A DNA stretch of 10,300 nt from positions 1-10,300 of the forward strand of contig JAVZDD010000019.1 in NCBI GenBank assembly GCA_038874075.1, written 5' to 3'. The position numbers and the translations under genes are program-made. Position 1 is the stretch's first letter; each line of letters begins with the position of its first letter. Source of the DNA: Jingweiarchaeum tengchongense. Its GTDB lineage: Archaea; Nanobdellota; Nanobdellia; Jingweiarchaeales; Jingweiarchaeaceae. Below the pieces are notes generated by a model. That model saw nothing but the letters and a program-made list of their open reading frames with translations, had not been told where the DNA came from and ran no database searches. Of the stretch, positions 1-6,870 are shown piece after piece.

Positions 1-943
1 AATTTTCCATTTTTTCAAGGCAAGATGCTACCGCGATTTCATCATCCATTAATCTTGCCGGAATGAAGTTATTTTCATATACCCATTCATCTCCAAAAAG
101 TATTCCTTTTAAATAATATCCTTCATGTACGCTACCATTTTCTCCCGCATTCAAACGTTTTAATTTTATTTCCGCCGGAGTCTTAAAATTCTTAAGATAT
201 CTCACTTCATCATCAACAATCTCACCTTTGTTTCCTCGAACAGTTATTCGTGGGGCACGTATCAATGAAGCATATTGATCGTTAGAAAAATCATAAATAC
301 CGAATTTGTCACCAAAATCTATTATGGCAATCACTTGTTCCGAATTGACAGTTCTTTCTTCTAAGATCCCATAACGATGTGGGCCGTCAATTAGGAGCGT
401 TATGAATTTATAAGACGATATCTTAGCATTTTCGTATTTAATTCCTAAAAATTTTCTCATCAAACTAATGGCATGATATCCATGACATGACGAAATATAA
501 GCCTGAGAAATTTCTCCCAACTTTCCGGATTCGATAGTTTTTAATCGGGCGGCATTTATGGGTTGAAGATGATATTGCTCGGCTACTTGAATTTTTGCAC
601 CTTTTCTAACTAACCCATTTAACTCGTCAAGTTGCGCTATTTCGGAAGACGGTGGCGTTTCAGATAAGATAGGAATTCTTTTATCTACAAGATATCTGAC
701 GATATCGTAAGTGGCAGAATGGAATACTGATACCACCACAAAAGATGGTTTTGAATTATATAGCAATTCATCAATTGTGCCGTAACATTTGATTCCCCAA
801 TTCATCTCAATTGATTTTCTTTTATCTTCATTTCTGGCAACCATTCCGCAGATATCAAATTGATCAGGAAGTGCTTTAACTATTCTCAAATAAAATTCTG
901 AACGCCATCCAGAACCAACGATTGCAAATGATATTTTATTCAT
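1..943 (-). CDS. Gfo/Idh/MocA-like oxidoreductase, C-terminus cut by window edge
   Basis: I translated this frame by hand: 314 codons stay open from ATG 943 to base 1. The N-terminus (MNKISFAIVGSGWRSEFYLR) is a Rossmann first strand with a GxGxxx dinucleotide-binding turn, and a second acidic-type strand and VVVS strand follow near residues 67-72, as in NAD(P)-dependent sugar dehydrogenases of the Gfo/Idh/MocA family. The position of the usual EKP lysine motif reads SETPP (about residues 94-98), so the standard catalytic lysine is absent. A His-rich stretch (SCHGYHAIS, residues 152-160) lies where the second domain begins. The start has only a weak AAGG site 11 bases upstream, but it lies 3 bases after the stop of a short well-translated ORF, so translational coupling is likely. 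The substrate is unknown; a sugar or uronate derivative is inferred from the pectinase neighbourhood. Confidence 0.82.
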   Translation of the reverse strand, partial: MNKISFAIVGSGWRSEFYLRIVKALPDQFDICGMVARNEDKRKSIEMNWGIKCYGTIDELLYNSKPSFVVVSVFHSATYDIVRYLVDKRIPILSETPPSSEIAQLDELNGLVRKGAKIQVAEQYHLQPINAARLKTIESGKLGEISQAYISSCHGYHAISLMRKFLGIKYENAKISSYKFITLLIDGPHRYGILEERTVNSEQVIAIIDFGDKFGIYDFSNDQYASLIRAPRITVRGNKGEIVDDEVRYLKNFKTPAEIKLKRLNAGENGSVHEGYYLKGILFGDEWVYENNFIPARLMDDEIAVASCLEKMEN

Positions 944-946
944 CAC

Positions 947-1036
947 TCACTTTACCTTTTTTATTAGATTCGCCATGTTTTTTACTTCAAATTTACCTAT
1001 AAGCCGTTTATGTAAATTCAAAGCTTTTTCATTCAT
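947..1036 (-). pseudogene. 29-codon ORF resembling a malic enzyme N-terminus, probable gene remnant
   Basis: The frame begins at ATG 1036 after an excellent GGAGG site (1043-1047, spacer 6 bases). It encodes MNEKALNLHKRLIGKFEVKN followed by nine residues and TGA at 949-947, three bases before the next gene's ATG. The pattern 'LHK..xGKxEV' close to the N-terminus is how NAD-dependent malic enzymes begin (typically LHxxxxGKIEV before the LSLAYTPGV block); that block is absent here. I therefore read it as the 5' scar of a deleted malic enzyme gene whose promoter and ribosome site now serve the downstream oxidoreductase. The alternative is a short leader peptide that couples translation. The resemblance comes from memory of the family and covers only about 20 residues, so it is uncertain. 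Confidence 0.4.
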
Positions 1037-1086
1037 AGTCTTCCTCCGTTTTATGATCTTCAAAGCAACATATCTTCAACTTGGCC

Positions 1087-1116
1087 TTTATAATCTAGCC
1101 CACATTCTTGTGTCTT
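1087..1116 (-). promoter_or_regulatory. Possible promoter for the 1036 ORF and oxidoreductase
   Basis: On the minus strand TATAAA (1092-1087) matches the -10 consensus at five of six positions. AAGACA (1116-1111) gives a four-of-six -35 match with an 18-base spacer. Transcription would start near 1080, leaving about 30 bases before the ribosome site at 1047-1043. In such AT-rich DNA this match could be chance, and the -35 lies in the loop of the hairpin described separately. Confidence 0.28.
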
Positions 1117-1140
1117 TCGAACTACCTGGAATGTGAGCTA
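1096..1140 (-). terminator. Hairpin after the solute-binding-protein gene, possible terminator or mRNA stabiliser
   Basis: Bases 1096-1107 (TAGCCCACATTC) and 1129-1140 (GAATGTGAGCTA) are inverted repeats: 11 of 12 positions pair perfectly and the remaining one is a G-U wobble in the minus-strand RNA. Two further outer pairs are possible, and the loop is 21 bases. It lies 34 bases beyond the stop codon at 1174. No run of T follows on the minus strand, so a classical intrinsic terminator is not shown; 3'-end stabilisation of the upstream message is equally possible. Confidence 0.45.
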
Positions 1141-1173
1141 AAGAAAGCACTAGTTATCTTGTCACACTTTTTC

Positions 1174-2888
1174 TCATTTTAAGTGAACACTAAGTGTCGT
1201 CATGACGAACATATCCATATCTCCCCATCCGGCGTAAGGATTTGAATCAGTTGGAAAGCCAGATAACCCTTTAGTAGAGAGCATCATAGTGCCCTTTACA
1301 GTAGCGACTGGAACATATGGCATTTCTTCAAGTAAGATTCTTTCTATTGTGTACACACATTGCTTTTGAAGTCTCAAATCAGTTGTTGATGCATAAATTT
1401 TTAATGCAGCATCTATAAGCGGATTTGTATATCTCGTGTAGTCAGATAGTGCGTTTCCTCCTAAAGGTGCCGAATAAGCAGAATTTAACATCTCGTTGTA
1501 AATGTAATATGGTGTGGTTCCCCATTCCATTGACCCATAATTCCAGCAAAAAGTCATATCGTATGTACCTTTTTCGCGTCCTATCCACCATGTTGTTGGT
1601 GTTCTGAGTTCGATATTGGTTTTTATCCCTAAATCTTTCAATTCCTGTGCCAAAATAGAAGTCATATCCGAAAAGTCTGTGTATCCACTGACAACTGTAA
1701 GTGTATAAGTTGGCAAAGGTTTTCCGTCCGGAGCACAAAGCGCACCATTAGAATTCTTTTTAAATCCTATCGATGCGAGCATTTCCTGTGCCTTTTGCGG
1801 ATCATAAGCCATCAACGAAGATGCAAGAGGAGTCAAAGTCGGATCTACCCATTCGGATGGTGGTAACCCAAGAGCCGATGGAACGCTTTGAGATCTGCCG
1901 TAAGCTACTTTTTCAAGAAAATCTTTATTCATTCCCAACGCTATGGCTTTTCTAAATTCTGGAATGTCAAAAGGATATTTTGCCGTATTGAAATAAAGCG
2001 CTTCAAATCCCTTTTGAGGTGATGCATAAAATTTATTAATTAAAGGATCTTTATCGACAAAGGCTTTGAAAACGTTGGGTACATCCAGAACAGCAATATT
2101 TAAATTTCCCTTTAACAATTCAAGAGTCGCCATATCAAATGAGTTATAACTTCTGCCAATAAGCGTATCAATGTAAGGCCTTCCTTTAAACCAATAGTTC
2201 GGATTTTTCACAAGAATTGCAGTACCATTGGCATTATCATAACTTTTCAAAACGAAGGCTCCCGTACCAACGAGATTTGGATTTGTCCATGTCGTCGGAT
2301 CTTTAACCTTTGACCAAATACGTTCAGGAAGCATAAGAGATTCAAATATCACAGGTAAAGCAGGTTGATCTGGAGAAGAAAAAGTGAAAACCACGTTATT
2401 TGTACCGCTTGCTTCAACTGTTTGAAGTGTTGAAAAGGACCAAACTCCCTTTAAATCCAATGCGGGATATTTTTTAAGTAAATTGAAGGTAAAGGCAACA
2501 TCATTTGCTGTGAAAGGAACTCCATCTGACCATTCGACATCGCTCCTTGTCTTCACTATGAGTTTAAGACCATTATCTTCCCATTTGTAATTCACTCCAA
2601 GACATGGAATTGGAGTATCGTAACTGTTGTGTGTAAAGAACAACGGTTGATATATTATCCAGGAAATCCAATCCAAATTCAAAGAAGTGTAAGGATTAAA
2701 TCCTGCTGGCGAAATTTCTCCATCGTTTATCATATATGACACTGTGCCTCCATATTTAACCGAAGAATTTGTGGGTGGTAAATTCCCCAAGTTGCGGATT
2801 CAGAAATTGCCCAGCTTGAAGCCAAATTGTTAACTGTTAAAAGCATTATCATGCCAACTACAACTGCAAAAATTAAAAACTTTTTCAC
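1174..2888 (-). CDS. Family-5 (Dpp/Opp-type) solute-binding protein, with an apparent frameshift after the signal peptide
   Basis: The mature part (open from about 2799 to TGA 1174) is a typical SBP_bac_5 periplasmic receptor. It has GGTVSYMIND at the start, the WSDGVPFTANDVAFTF motif about 90 residues in, VGTGAFVLKSY, NPNYW, and the PEFRKAIALGMNK helix. In Thermotogota these receptors often bind oligosaccharides rather than peptides. The only start in that frame is TTG 2790, with no ribosome site. In a different frame GTG 2888, with GAGG at 2897-2900 and an 8-base spacer, encodes a clear signal peptide (MKKFLIFAVVVGMIMLLTVN). Adding one G to the run at 2785-2788 joins both frames into a protein of about 571 residues, normal for the family. 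The coordinates given cover this joined gene. No permease genes accompany it here, so it must use permeases elsewhere, or it is decaying. Confidence 0.85.
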
Positions 2889-2956
2889 AATAAACACCTC
2901 TGATTTTAAGACTATTCAACAACTTTTCGAATAATGATAACAAAAATATAATTTTT

Positions 2957-2994
2957 TGAATGTATTCACTTTTAAATTATCATGCATGTATTCA
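2957..2994 (-). promoter_or_regulatory. Paired near-palindromes, putative operator
   Basis: TGAATGTATTCA (2957-2968) is a 5-2-5 palindrome, and TGCATGTATTCA (2983-2994) is the same motif with one mismatch in the half-site. Their start points are 26 bases apart, about two and a half helical turns. They lie 69-106 bases upstream of GTG 2888, between the hairpin at 3015-3052 and the ribosome site. A dimeric repressor binding two operators would fit, for example a GntR- or LacI-type sugar regulator, but no regulator gene is in the window and the family cannot be named from the motif. Confidence 0.35.
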
Positions 2995-3014
2995 TCTGCT
3001 AAATACTTTTATTT

Positions 3015-3052
3015 AGATGCCTCTTGGTACGCTCAAATGTCAAGAGGCATCT
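3015..3052 (-). terminator. Perfect 12-bp hairpin downstream of the barrel gene
   Basis: AGATGCCTCTTG (3015-3026) and CAAGAGGCATCT (3041-3052) are perfect inverted repeats around a 14-base loop, starting 37 bases after the stop at 3089. The position between two minus-strand genes suits a terminator that separates the barrel gene from the solute-binding-protein gene. The T-rich tail (CTTTATTT), however, lies on the plus-strand side; on the minus strand the stem is followed by AAATAAAAG. It may therefore act as a weak or bidirectional terminator or as an RNA-stabilising hairpin. Confidence 0.55.
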
Positions 3053-3088
3053 TTATTTCAATTAAAATCTATAACCTTTGATTTCTGA

Positions 3089-4060
3089 TCAAAAACTGGT
3101 ATATACATAGGCGCTTGAGCCAAATCCTGATGATGGAGAATAAGAAATATCCAACTCACCCTGAATATTTTTTGCAATTGTGGTATATCCTTTAAGTGTG
3201 ACGTTGTTGAGTTGAAAATTATTATTAAGTGATGCATCGATTTCAACGTTATCCCCGAAATCGAACCATGCTATTGCCGGAACATCCTCATTTAAGGTAT
3301 CCCATTTACTCCAATAACTTGTATCAGAGGTGTTTTCAAGTGTGTATGCTGCTCCAAATGAATAATCTTCCATATTAACAGTTGCTTCAACAAGATAGTT
3401 GTCCATAGTGTTTGTTGTTGCGTACCAAAGACCGTAAAGTGTTATTGGCCCTAACTGAAGATTAGCACCTGCATAGAAATTTGTAAATTTTTTATTGTCG
3501 CTTCCGCCGTAAACTGTAACAGGTCCTATTTGGTCGTTGGCGTAAATGCTAAGAGATTGTGTTATGGTTCCATTGCTTGTGATCGTCGGACTTGTTTGAG
3601 CGTAAACATCTAAAGACGAAGAAAGATATTCGAGCCCTAAGTAATTTGCCCCAATTGATCCTATTCCAAATTGACCAAAAGGATGTTGTTCAATTTGAAC
3701 ACTTGGTCCATCAAAGTTAGAACCACCAAACTGCTCTTTAATATTACCATTAAAGCCTGTCATTACATAAAGATCGTTCATCATAGTTGGAATTACAAAA
3801 TAAAAATTATCTATTGCAAAATTGGTTATAGGATTTCTATTTTCTGCTTGCAATTGAATTTCAAATTCATACTGTTTTGTTTCCTCAACAAGTTTTAACC
3901 ACCATGCCTCTGTTTGAATATTAAGACTATTGAGATTAATTGGAGTTAAAGGTAAAGATAATTGTACGCCAACTGCATCCTGAACCTTAAATTTGGCGGC
4001 AAAAGAAACAAATGAAAATATCGCTATCGCAACAATCAATATCACTAAAATTTTTTTCAT
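3089..4060 (-). CDS. Signal-peptide-bearing beta-barrel-like envelope protein, putative outer-membrane porin
   Basis: The 323-residue product starts with a Sec signal peptide (MKKILVILIVAIAIFSFVSF, then A-A-K). ATG 4060 is supported by GGGAGG about nine bases upstream. The rest is cysteine-free and rich in Asn, Thr, Tyr and Gly. It consists of short alternating amphipathic strands such as QYEFEIQLQAENRNP, ITLYGLWYATTN, DYSFGAAYTLEN, VEIDASLNNNF and ELDISYSP, and it ends in a strand with terminal Phe (SAYVYTSF), as outer-membrane barrels do for insertion. About a dozen strands could be drawn. I do not recognise a named family. Being the gene after the polygalacturonase, it may pass oligogalacturonides through the outer envelope; this role is inferred from position. 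A soluble or surface-attached beta-rich protein is the alternative. Confidence 0.75.
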   Translation of the reverse strand: MKKILVILIVAIAIFSFVSFAAKFKVQDAVGVQLSLPLTPINLNSLNIQTEAWWLKLVEETKQYEFEIQLQAENRNPITNFAIDNFYFVIPTMMNDLYVMTGFNGNIKEQFGGSNFDGPSVQIEQHPFGQFGIGSIGANYLGLEYLSSSLDVYAQTSPTITSNGTITQSLSIYANDQIGPVTVYGGSDNKKFTNFYAGANLQLGPITLYGLWYATTNTMDNYLVEATVNMEDYSFGAAYTLENTSDTSYWSKWDTLNEDVPAIAWFDFGDNVEIDASLNNNFQLNNVTLKGYTTIAKNIQGELDISYSPSSGFGSSAYVYTSF

Positions 4061-4184
4061 ACTTTAAAACCTCCCTCTAAAATAATTTGTTTTAACATAA
4101 AAAACGATTAGTTCTAAAAGCACTTACACAAATTCGACTCACCTCTATTCTTGTCTTGATTTTCGCCCATCAAGAGTAGTAAAA

Positions 4185-5495
4185 TTAAAAAGAATTTAAT
4201 TGATTCCCGTTTATCGTTACATTTATAAAGTGTAAATCATTGATGTAGTTAAGCACATTTTCCTTATTTACATTTTCAAATTTCGAATTGAGCAAATACA
4301 CGTTTCGAATCGGAGATCCTTCATATCCCTTTATTAGTAAAACGTACATGCTTGATTGACTTACAACGTTGTCAATATAAATATCTTTTACAACTGGAAT
4401 ACGTGTACTCGTTGCACTTAACATGTGAGATAATTTCAAAGAATAACCAAAATTTACGGAAAATATAGCTCTGCTTACTTTTACAACTTTTACATTTTGA
4501 ACGTACACATTTTGAATTGTTCCGCCAATTTTCAGGTTACTTTTTATTCTCAGCATGTCCCATGGGTATGAAAGATTACTTCCAACCGTGCAATTTTCAA
4601 AAAACACATTGCTTGCACCGTTGCTCACAGCACTGCCTATTGTCAAAGCACCGTGCCCATGAAAAAATTGATCGTTACGGACGACAATATCAATAACAGG
4701 TGGATTTGGGGCACCACCACCGGATGCTAACGCGATGCAATCATCACCCGTGTTAAAAGTAGAGTTTTCAATTAAAACGTATTTATCAGAACTAACATCT
4801 ATTCCATCATTGTTTGGGCCAAGACTATTTATTTTGACATCATCAATTGTTATGTTATCGGAATTTTCTGGTTTAAGTTGCCATGCTGGAGAATTTACAA
4901 TCGCTACTCCCTGAATAAGTATGTTTGTGCATTCTCTAAATCTTATGAAGATAGGCCTTATATCGCTTAATTTCCCTTCTTTTTTCCAGGGCCACCAATT
5001 TTGATTGTTAGCTTGTCCATCGAGAGTACCTTCACCAGTAATCGCAATGTTTGTTTGCTCATAAGCACCTATAAGTGGAGTGTATTTATTTCCCATAACC
5101 TCTGGTTTACTGTAAAGAGATGTATTTGTGCTGAACAAAATAGTTGCACCTTTTTCAAGGTAAAGGTCGACGTTACTTAAAAGGTCTATCGGTCCCGTTA
5201 AAAATTTGCCTGCTGGAACGACTACCTTTCCACCTCCTGCTGCGTTACAAGCCTTTATCGCTTCTTCAAATGCTTGTGTACAATTGGAGGTACCATTTCC
5301 AACAGCTCCAAATTGCGTTACGTAAAAATCACGATTTGGAAATGTTGGAGGTTTGATGTTACTCAAAATGGATGGTAAAACATTTCCCCATGCATTCGCG
5401 ATCGTTGTGTTTGAACTTACCTCTGTTGAAGCCAAAACGATAGCTGACAGGACGAGTACCATCACTAAAAGGATAATGATGACTCGACTTTTCAT
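4185..5495 (-). CDS. Secreted GH28 polygalacturonase
   Basis: The 436-residue protein hydrolyses alpha-1,4 bonds of polygalacturonate. After a signal peptide (residues 1-22, ending LAS) comes the N-terminal GH28 block (FGAVGNGTSNCTQAFEEAI, residues 62-80; GGGKVVVPAGKF, 87-98), then a right-handed beta-helix. All four catalytic signatures are visible: NND at 228-230, GDD at 250-252, GHG at 280-282 and RIK at 316-318. These supply the three aspartates, the histidine and the substrate-binding Arg/Lys of the family. ITGEGTLDGQ (152-161) is also typical. The start ATG 5495 has GAGGGAG upstream, inside the end of the oxidoreductase gene, which stops 6 bases before; the two genes are clearly co-transcribed and probably translationally coupled. 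The signal peptide implies action outside the cytoplasm. Endo or exo action cannot be decided from the sequence alone. Confidence 0.95.
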   Translation of the reverse strand: MKSRVIIILLVMVLVLSAIVLASTEVSSNTTIANAWGNVLPSILSNIKPPTFPNRDFYVTQFGAVGNGTSNCTQAFEEAIKACNAAGGGKVVVPAGKFLTGPIDLLSNVDLYLEKGATILFSTNTSLYSKPEVMGNKYTPLIGAYEQTNIAITGEGTLDGQANNQNWWPWKKEGKLSDIRPIFIRFRECTNILIQGVAIVNSPAWQLKPENSDNITIDDVKINSLGPNNDGIDVSSDKYVLIENSTFNTGDDCIALASGGGAPNPPVIDIVVRNDQFFHGHGALTIGSAVSNGASNVFFENCTVGSNLSYPWDMLRIKSNLKIGGTIQNVYVQNVKVVKVSRAIFSVNFGYSLKLSHMLSATSTRIPVVKDIYIDNVVSQSSMYVLLIKGYEGSPIRNVYLLNSKFENVNKENVLNYINDLHFINVTINGNQLNSF

Positions 5496-5501
5496 TACAA
5501 T

Positions 5502-6515
5502 TCACTCCCTCTCTAATTTCACAATTTGCCCAATTTGGGCAGATTCGTACATTGCCAACACTATTTCCAAAGATTTGATACCTTCTTCACCATTTACAAG
5601 AGGTTCTCTGTCATTTCTTATTGCATCGACTATATCTTCGAATTGTCTTTTGTGTAGGATATTTGGAATTGCCGGAGAATTATGATCGTGTGCTGAAATT
5701 TCAGACAAATGTACCCTCTCTCCATCTTTGAAGGCAATATCTATTATCTTGTCATCTTGAATTACCACGCTTCCGTTATCACCGTAGATATCCAGTCTCG
5801 AATAAAATCCTGGATAAGCATTCGTATTTGCCTCTATCATTCCTATCGCACCATTTTTGAATCTCACAGCAGCTACTGCTTCATCTTCAACCTCTATTTC
5901 GTGTCCTCTTGTTGCCGTGTAAGCAAAAACTTCTTCAATAGGTCCGGCAAGATGGTAAAGTAAATCAACGTAATGGATTGATTGGTTTATAAGAGCACCG
6001 CCACCATCTAATTTCCATGTGCCTCTCCATGCAGCGCTTTCGTAATATTCTTGAGTTCTGTAAACTTTTGTATGAGATGCTCCGAAATTTATTCGACCTA
6101 ATCTTCCGTCGTCTATGATCTCTTTCAATTTGATTACGTCATCTGCGAATCTGTGCTGAAAGATAACGGATAGTTTTACATTGTTTTCATGACATGCATT
6201 TACAAGATCCTTGGCTCTTTTCAAAGATATGTCTATTGGCTTTTCAACAACAACATGCTTTTTTGAATTCGCGATATTTATTCCTATTTCAGCATGAGTT
6301 CCGCTTGGAGTGGTTACACACACAACGTCTATGTCTTTTCTTTTGATCATCTCTTTGTAATTGGTATGATAATCACAATTATGAATTTGGGCGAATTTTT
6401 TGACTTTTTCTTCTGTAGGACTTGAAACTGCCACAAGTTTTGCATCTGAAATTTCTTCTATACATTTGGCATGGGTCTCAGCCGCAATGCCTGTTCCGAT
6501 TATCGCGAAGTTCAT
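5502..6515 (-). CDS. Gfo/Idh/MocA-family NAD(P)-dependent oxidoreductase
   Basis: This complete 337-residue dehydrogenase has a Rossmann dinucleotide-binding start (MNFAIIGTGIAAETHAKCIE), the TTPSGTHAEIGI strand-helix (residues 68-79), the catalytic EKP motif at 91-93, and the family's second-domain signature WKLDGGGALINQSIHYVDLL (167-186), with His181 and Asp184 as the likely active-site pair. Its length is usual for the family. ATG 6515 follows a GAGGT site (6523-6527) that overlaps the stop codon of the dctM fragment. The gene therefore keeps the spacing of an old operon with a TRAP transporter. Members oxidise or reduce hydroxyls of sugars, inositols or nucleotide sugars. The exact substrate cannot be read from the sequence; a galacturonate-derived compound fits the adjoining polygalacturonase. 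Confidence 0.93.
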   Translation of the reverse strand: MNFAIIGTGIAAETHAKCIEEISDAKLVAVSSPTEEKVKKFAQIHNCDYHTNYKEMIKRKDIDVVCVTTPSGTHAEIGINIANSKKHVVVEKPIDISLKRAKDLVNACHENNVKLSVIFQHRFADDVIKLKEIIDDGRLGRINFGASHTKVYRTQEYYESAAWRGTWKLDGGGALINQSIHYVDLLYHLAGPIEEVFAYTATRGHEIEVEDEAVAAVRFKNGAIGMIEANTNAYPGFYSRLDIYGDNGSVVIQDDKIIDIAFKDGERVHLSEISAHDHNSPAIPNILHKRQFEDIVDAIRNDREPLVNGEEGIKSLEIVLAMYESAQIGQIVKLERE

Positions 6516-6525
6516 TTATAATACC

Positions 6526-6756
6526 TCATTTCACTCCAAATAAATTTGGAATAAACATGGTGATCGACGGTATATATGTCACAAGAAAGAGTGCCACTAT
6601 CATTCCAACAAAAAGCGGAATTAACTCTTTTGCTTCCTTTTCAATAGTAACTTTTCCTATTGCCGAACTCACAAACAAAGCATTCCCAACAGGAGGAGTA
6701 CAGAGTCCTATGCCAAGGTTTATGAGCATGATTATCCCAAATTGAATTGGAGACAT
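6526..6756 (-). pseudogene. dctM: TRAP transporter large permease (DctM) C-terminal fragment
   Basis: The frame encodes 76 residues. MSPIQFGIIMLINLGIGLCT, then PPVGNALFVSSAIGKV, then LIPLFVGMIVALFLVTYIP, match the last part of DctM/SiaM-type TRAP permeases, including the conserved LGIGLxTPPVG signature and the final transmembrane helix. The family normally has about 425 residues, so some 350 are missing. The frame stays open upstream to TAA at 6820-6822, but those codons no longer look like DctM, and no ribosome site precedes ATG 6756. It is therefore a 3' remnant, not a gene. TRAP systems of this kind import acids including uronates, so an ancestral TRAP importer may have served the polygalacturonase. 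No DctP or DctQ gene is present in the window. Confidence 0.85.
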
Positions 6757-6870
6757 TTCTGAATTGATTGCGCTAAGAAAACTGTCAAGAAAAAAGTCAA
6801 TTATTAATTTGGGACAGTGTTAGGCTCTATGATAAAAATTAGACACAGATCAAAAATGTTTAAAAATTTG
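6757..6870. other. Junction between the ABC cassette and the dctM remnant
   Basis: These 114 bases lie between the stop of the second permease and the point where DctM similarity begins. They are very AT-rich, with a near-tandem 12-base repeat (TTGACTTTTTTC followed by TTGACAGTTTTC, minus strand, about 6800-6777). A weak imperfect inverted repeat (GTGTTA near 6817-6822 against TAGACAC near 6840-6846) is also present. I see no convincing terminator, promoter or gene. It is the likely recombination point. Confidence 0.5.

Noticed and set aside
1442..1738. Open frames antisense to or overlapping the real genes (for example 1442-1738 minus, 3058-3246 minus, 5353-5685 plus, 6422-6745 plus, 7229-7474 plus)
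   Set aside because: They overlap well-supported genes in other frames, show no domains and are explained as shadows of the true coding frames.
2788..2790. TTG 2790 as the true start of the family-5 binding protein
   Set aside because: It has no ribosome site and would give a secreted receptor without a signal peptide, while a perfect signal peptide lies just upstream in another frame.
4154..4175. Inverted repeat TCTTGAT/ATCAAGA after the polygalacturonase gene as terminator
   Set aside because: The stem is only 7 AT-rich base pairs and no T-run follows on the minus strand.
228..4832. The NND (instead of NTD) first motif in the GH28 enzyme, encoded near 4806-4814, as a catalytic anomaly
   Set aside because: The catalytic Asp is retained and the middle residue varies in the family; the other motifs GDD, GHG and RIK are intact.
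6760..6800. TTGACA and TTGACT boxes (minus strand) as -35 elements for the oxidoreductase operon
   Set aside because: No acceptable -10 hexamer lies 16-18 bases downstream of either box (AATTCA and CTTAGC are poor).
6806..6850. GGGACAGTGTTAGGCTCT...TTAGACACAGATC as a leftover insertion-sequence end near the dctM break
   Set aside because: It has the feel of a transposon terminus, but I see no matching inverted copy, target duplication or transposase remnant in the window.
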